Source: an uncultured Clostridia bacterium (GTDB lineage: Bacteria > Bacillota > Clostridia > Christensenellales > Borkfalkiaceae). From it: a stretch of 64,000 bases of DNA. The stretch spans positions 21,163-85,162 of the forward strand of contig CANQAX010000001.1 in the NCBI GenBank assembly GCA_947589235.1, in the 5' to 3' direction. Position numbers and translations under genes: made by a program. The notes under the pieces are model-generated. The model saw nothing but the letters and a program-made list of their open reading frames with translations, did not search any database and was not told the DNA's origin. This document shows positions 61,165 to 64,000 of the stretch, piece by piece. Each line of letters opens with the position of its first letter. The first letter of the stretch is position 1.

Positions 61165-61325
61165 TATAACGATGAGGCAAGCCTTCCCCCCTCGGGGGGA
61201 AGGTGTCCCGAAGGGACGGATGAGGGGCATAAAACACCCCCCCCCATCCTCATCAGTCCCCTTGCGGGGACAGCTTCAGCGCAAGGCACGCCTACGGCGC
61301 TCCTTGTGTGAAGGGGGAAGCCTCA
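61165..61325. repeat. Family V palindromic element
   Basis: Starts GAGGCAAGCCTTCCCCC and ends GGGGGAAGCCTC (imperfect inverted ends). It contains GGTGTCCCGAAGGGAC and TCCCCTTGCGGGGACAGC hairpins. It occurs once in this window. The remaining 61326-61429 shows no gene. Confidence 0.6.
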
Positions 61326-61429
61326 AATATGGTCGACCTTATTTGTGACACCCCCTCCGTCACGACAAGGGCAGCCGTGACAGCTCAACCCTGCGGGTAC
61401 GTCTTCGGTGCCCCTCGAGGGGGCGCCGA

Positions 61430-61459
61430 GAAAACAAAGAAGAGGGGCGCATGCCCCTC
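61430..61459 (-). terminator. Terminator of the metallophosphoesterase gene
   Basis: Stem GAGGGGC/GCCCCTC with a 4-base loop followed by TTCTTTGTTTT on the minus strand. The stem overlaps the stop codon at its base. Confidence 0.7.
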
Positions 61460-62153
61460 AAAGGATTTCGACAAGGGAAAATTTCGTCTTGTCGCAGGAT
61501 GTCAAAATGTACTCGATGCCGTTCTTCTCTGCCCGAGGAGGAAAGTAAGCGCTCCCGTGCAGGTGCCCGAACACCACCTTGTCCACGCCGTTCTCCTCGA
61601 ACAGCTCGGTAAACAGGGTGTCCTCCCGCTTGATCCCCGTCGGGGGAAAGTGTATGAGGACGATGAGCGCGTCCCCCTCCCTTCGCACCTTCTTCACCTC
61701 GGAAAAGGCGAGGCGGAACCGCTCCGCTTCCCTGCGGTACAGCGTCATGTCGTGCTCGGTGAAGTCGGCGCTGCCGGGGCATGTCCACCCGCGGGACCCC
61801 GCGATGACGACGTTTCCGAGGCGGACGCAGTCGTTTTGCAGAAAGTAAAAGGAATCGTCGGGACGGCGGGCGCGGACCCGCGTGATGCCGTTCCACCAAT
61901 AGTCGTGATTGCCGCGGACAAAGACCTTTTTCCCGGGGAGCCCCGAAAGAGATGCGACGTCGTACATGCCCTCGTCGAGCTTCATGCCCCACGAGGTATC
62001 GCCGCCGATGAGGACGACGTCCTCCTCCGCGACCCTCTCCTTCCAATTTGCCTTGATTTTGTCGAAATGCCCTTCCCAGCCGCCGCCGAACACGTCCATC
62101 GGCTTATCCGAGAGCCCCGAAAGGTGCAGATCGCTGATCGCAAAGACCTTCAT
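61458..62153 (-). CDS. Metallophosphoesterase
   Basis: A calcineurin-like phosphoesterase of 231 residues. The metal-binding blocks are Asp8-x-His10 (SDLHL), GGD (Asp52), GNHD (81-84), a His in LIHFPPTG and GHLHG near the end. It is a cytoplasmic dinuclear metal hydrolase; the substrate (nucleotide, phosphoprotein or lipid) cannot be inferred. Its ATG overlaps the stop of the small upstream gene by 4 bases (ATGA), so it is co-expressed with it. Confidence 0.92.
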   Translation of the reverse strand: MKVFAISDLHLSGLSDKPMDVFGGGWEGHFDKIKANWKERVAEEDVVLIGGDTSWGMKLDEGMYDVASLSGLPGKKVFVRGNHDYWWNGITRVRARRPDDSFYFLQNDCVRLGNVVIAGSRGWTCPGSADFTEHDMTLYRREAERFRLAFSEVKKVRREGDALIVLIHFPPTGIKREDTLFTELFEENGVDKVVFGHLHGSAYFPPRAEKNGIEYILTSCDKTKFSLVEIL

Positions 62154-62497
62154 TCCGCCCTCGCTGCGGCGCGCGCCCGCTCGACTGCCTTCACCCACCG
62201 CCCGACAAACACCGCGTTGAGGCGATAGTCCCGCTCGTCCGCCGAGATGAGCATGCTCTGCGTGAAGAAGGGAACGCCCACCTTGCGGACGCAACCGATG
62301 TTTTGGAGGGGGATATCGAAGGAAAGTGCCTCGCCCGTTCCGAGGTCGGCATCGAAGTGAAAGCGCTCGTCGGTGAGGACGGCGTCCCCCGCGACGAAGT
62401 GCTTGTATTCCCCCGTGACGGAGAAATCCATCATGCCCTTTTTGAGAACGGTCTCGCGCGACTTTGCATGGAAACGCGCCTGTTTGGACTTACTCAT
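62150..62497 (-). CDS. Small conserved-looking protein, possible GRAM/PH-like fold
   Basis: A 115-residue protein of unknown function. The composition alternates short beta-like segments (GEYKHFVAGDAVLTDERFHFDAD is such a stretch, seen in part) with a C-terminal helix AVERARAAARAE, reminiscent of GRAM or bacterial PH domains, but this is only a visual impression. The ATG at 62497 is the only sensible start. A promoter places +1 on it, and there is no Shine-Dalgarno, so the mRNA would be leaderless. It is coupled to the metallophosphoesterase downstream. Confidence 0.65.
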   Translation of the reverse strand: MSKSKQARFHAKSRETVLKKGMMDFSVTGEYKHFVAGDAVLTDERFHFDADLGTGEALSFDIPLQNIGCVRKVGVPFFTQSMLISADERDYRLNAVFVGRWVKAVERARAAARAE

Positions 62498-62503
62498 ACC
62501 GCC

Positions 62504-62532
62504 ATTGTACCACGGAACGGGGAAAATTGCAA
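62504..62532 (-). promoter_or_regulatory. Promoter giving a second leaderless transcript
   Basis: Minus-strand TTGCAA (62527-62532), 17-base spacer, TACAAT (62504-62509). Only GGCGGT separates the -10 box from the ATG at 62497. Confidence 0.7.
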
Positions 62533-62585
62533 GTTCGGCGGGGATTTTTTTCCTCGGCATTTGACTTTCCCCCGGCTTTCCTCTC

Positions 62586-62660
62586 TCATGCGGAGCAGGA
62601 AGATCTCCTCGCGGCTTTCCCTCTGTCATACGGAGCGGGAAGATCTCTTCGCGGTTTCCG
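62586..62660. repeat. 40-bp direct repeat pair between the glycosidase and the small gene
   Basis: Two copies of about 35 bases (TCATGCGGAGCAGGAAGATC... and TCATACGGAGCGGGAAGATC...) offset by 40. The ends TCAT..GGAGC and AGATCTC echo the Family I element layout. Nothing else is seen in 62533-62738. Confidence 0.65.
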
Positions 62661-62739
62661 TCGCCGCGCATGCCCTCCCCGCCGTGTGCGTGTCCGGCGA
62701 ACAGCGCAAAACAGCGTCCGAATTTTCCCGCCATGAAAA

Positions 62740-62771
62740 GACCCCTCTCCCCGATTGGGAGAGGGGTTCTT
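62740..62771. terminator. Terminator of the DUF5722 glycosidase gene
   Basis: A stem of about 11 bp, ACCCCTCTCCC/GGGAGAGGGGT, with a 5-base loop and T-rich flanks on both sides (CTTTTC and TTCTTTC), so it may work in both directions. Confidence 0.8.
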
Positions 62772-62775
62772 TCGG

Positions 62776-64000
62776 TCACGGTTCCAAGGGTTCGGAAGGT
62801 GCGGGTGCGGGGTCTCCGACCCACACGGGCATCGCCTTTTGATAGTCGAAATCCGAGAAATCATACCCCGTATGGAAGGTATCCAAGATATCCAAGTAGG
62901 ACGTGAATCCGTTCAGATAGGTGAGGAACGTCCTCTCCCCGCTGCCGTCGTTGTCGTAGTACGAGATATATTGGATATACTTCATGCTGTACTCGAAGGA
63001 CTTCTGCGTATCGATGTACTTCCACAGTTCAAAGGATTTCTTCTTGTTGCCGTCGTAGTCGATGAGCCCCGGTCTGAAGTTCTCCCCCTCTGCCTTGATG
63101 TCGTACATTCTGTAATAGGCGTAGACCTTCACGCAGTCGAGCTGGGAAGCCTTGTACCATGTATACGCGATCATCGCCGCCTGAATGCTCTGGGACAGCT
63201 CTTCGTCGTCCGCCGTCTTGTGGCCCGCGCCGAAGCCGTAGTAGCCCGCGGAGGACACCCCCGACTCCGTGAGGAACACGTCCCTCGCCTTCCCCTCGAA
63301 CTTGTTCTCCTCCCTGTCGAGGAACTGAGCGAGGATCTCGAGGTTGGAATAGGTGAGGAAGGAGGAAGTCTCCACGTCGCCCGTCATCCTGTAATCCTTA
63401 TATCCCTCGTCGGTGTCGTATTCGAGCATTCTTGTCGCGGGAAGGGAGTAGCAATAGGGATGGGGAGCGATGCCCCAGTTGAAGTCGCCCTCGCGCTTGC
63501 TCTTCGCGTTGAGCTTCTCGAGGATCTCCTTCGGGGAGTAGTTTCTCTCGTTGAAGTTGGAGGTGTTGCCGGGCTCCACCCAAGAATGGGTGAGGGTGGT
63601 GGTCACCTGAATGTCGGGATTGTACTTCTTCACGGCAAGGTCGGCAATGCGCAGGCACCTGCCGTATTCCTCCACGAAGGTATCGACGGGCTGATGTTCC
63701 TTGGCAATGCGGAAATAGTCGCCCTCGAAGTCCACCTCGTTGCCGATGACATAGGTCGAGATATAGCCCTTGCTGCCCGCGGCGCCCGAATATCTCTGCG
63801 CGAGGAATTCCATCGTCGCCGCCCACCATTCGAGCCCGCCCTCGTTGGAGGTGTTGTAGCCCGCAATCGGGTTGACGTCGAAGCCGTCCCATGCGCCGAA
63901 TGCCTTATAGGTCATGTCGTCGGGCATGCTCGCATCATAGTGGATATACACGACGACGATGATGTCCATCTCCCTCTGCGAATACGTTTGGACAACGCTG
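62776..64000 (-). CDS. DUF5722 family glycoside hydrolase (N-terminal part outside window)
   Basis: The C-terminal 408 codons of a TIM-barrel hydrolase; the frame is open through the window edge, so the true start is beyond 64000. The clan GH-A catalytic pair is suggested by TYVIGNEVDFEGDY (acid/base Glu) and FLTESGVSS (nucleophile Glu). Other barrel features are IHYDASMPDD, GIAPHPYCYSLPA and AYYRMYD. I recognise the layout as the DUF5722 family of gut bacterial glycosidases; the substrate is unknown. A terminator follows. A signal peptide cannot be assessed. Confidence 0.8.
   Translation of the reverse strand, partial: SVVQTYSQREMDIIVVVYIHYDASMPDDMTYKAFGAWDGFDVNPIAGYNTSNEGGLEWWAATMEFLAQRYSGAAGSKGYISTYVIGNEVDFEGDYFRIAKEHQPVDTFVEEYGRCLRIADLAVKKYNPDIQVTTTLTHSWVEPGNTSNFNERNYSPKEILEKLNAKSKREGDFNWGIAPHPYCYSLPATRMLEYDTDEGYKDYRMTGDVETSSFLTYSNLEILAQFLDREENKFEGKARDVFLTESGVSSAGYYGFGAGHKTADDEELSQSIQAAMIAYTWYKASQLDCVKVYAYYRMYDIKAEGENFRPGLIDYDGNKKKSFELWKYIDTQKSFEYSMKYIQYISYYDNDGSGERTFLTYLNGFTSYLDILDTFHTGYDFSDFDYQKAMPVWVGDPAPAPSEPLEP

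Noticed and set aside
31939..61325. An insertion sequence or prophage as the source of the repeat islands
   Set aside because: No transposase, integrase or phage structural gene was found in the window.

Overview
The window is a compact, high-GC (about 60% by eye) bacterial chromosome segment with most genes on the minus strand. A Gram-positive, spore-forming Clostridia-like organism fits best. The evidence is a T-box leader in front of pheST, SpoIIR, RbgA/YlqF, a [4Fe-4S]-type PurF, the class 1B dihydroorotate dehydrogenase pair PyrD/PyrK, a PyrR-led pyrimidine operon, many lipoproteins with LAAC/LAGC lipoboxes, and BspA-type leucine-rich surface proteins typical of gut Clostridia. An uncultured Christensenellales-like lineage is possible but cannot be settled from the sequence alone.

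Layout. 1-9 kb: the 3' side of a surface lipoprotein and a 2449-residue secreted subtilase fused to a long LRR_5 array, then a tRNA Val-Gly-Cys cluster. 9.4-13.2 kb: pheST behind a Phe T-box. 13.2-17.6 kb: a large DUF4011/helicase/Vsr-like nuclease protein, a defence candidate. 17.6-22.1 kb: rimM, an ABC-2 transporter pair, trmD, rbgA, rnhB and yraN. 22.2-24.2 kb: a lipoprotein divergent from a small XRE regulator. 24.2-39.1 kb: mutY, fhs and nearly the whole purine pathway (purL, purD, a stand-alone AICAR transformylase, archaeal-type purO, purN, purM, purF, purC, purE). 39.3-45.4 kb: a lipoprotein, an SDR, a ZIP transporter, spoIIR, a YjbR protein and mnmA. 45.4-49.9 kb: a tRNA-Arg locus with a broken tRNA copy and a truncated macrodomain gene, a cupin, an HxlR regulator, a flavin reductase and an EF-G paralogue. 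49.9-56 kb: pyrR-B-C-F-K-D-E. 56-60.4 kb: an AT-richer LRR lipoprotein behind a structured leader. 61.4-64 kb: a metallophosphoesterase, a small protein and the 3' side of a DUF5722 glycosidase.

The genes cooperate clearly in nucleotide synthesis. Fhs makes 10-formyl-THF, which PurN and the AICAR transformylase consume, and IMP is closed by PurO rather than by bifunctional PurH. The pyrimidine cluster makes UMP from carbamoyl phosphate. Not present here are purB, purA, purK and carAB.

Three intergenic islands (31.9-32.8, 40.1-41.3 and 60.4-61.4 kb) are mosaics of short palindromic repeats. A related repeat interrupts a tRNA-Arg pseudogene at its anticodon loop. The most unusual signals are a nested-hairpin plus terminator leader in front of the LRR lipoprotein, two consensus promoters placed so that transcripts would be leaderless, the split tRNA locus, tandem mini-terminators upstream of purD, and promoter elements embedded in terminator hairpins.
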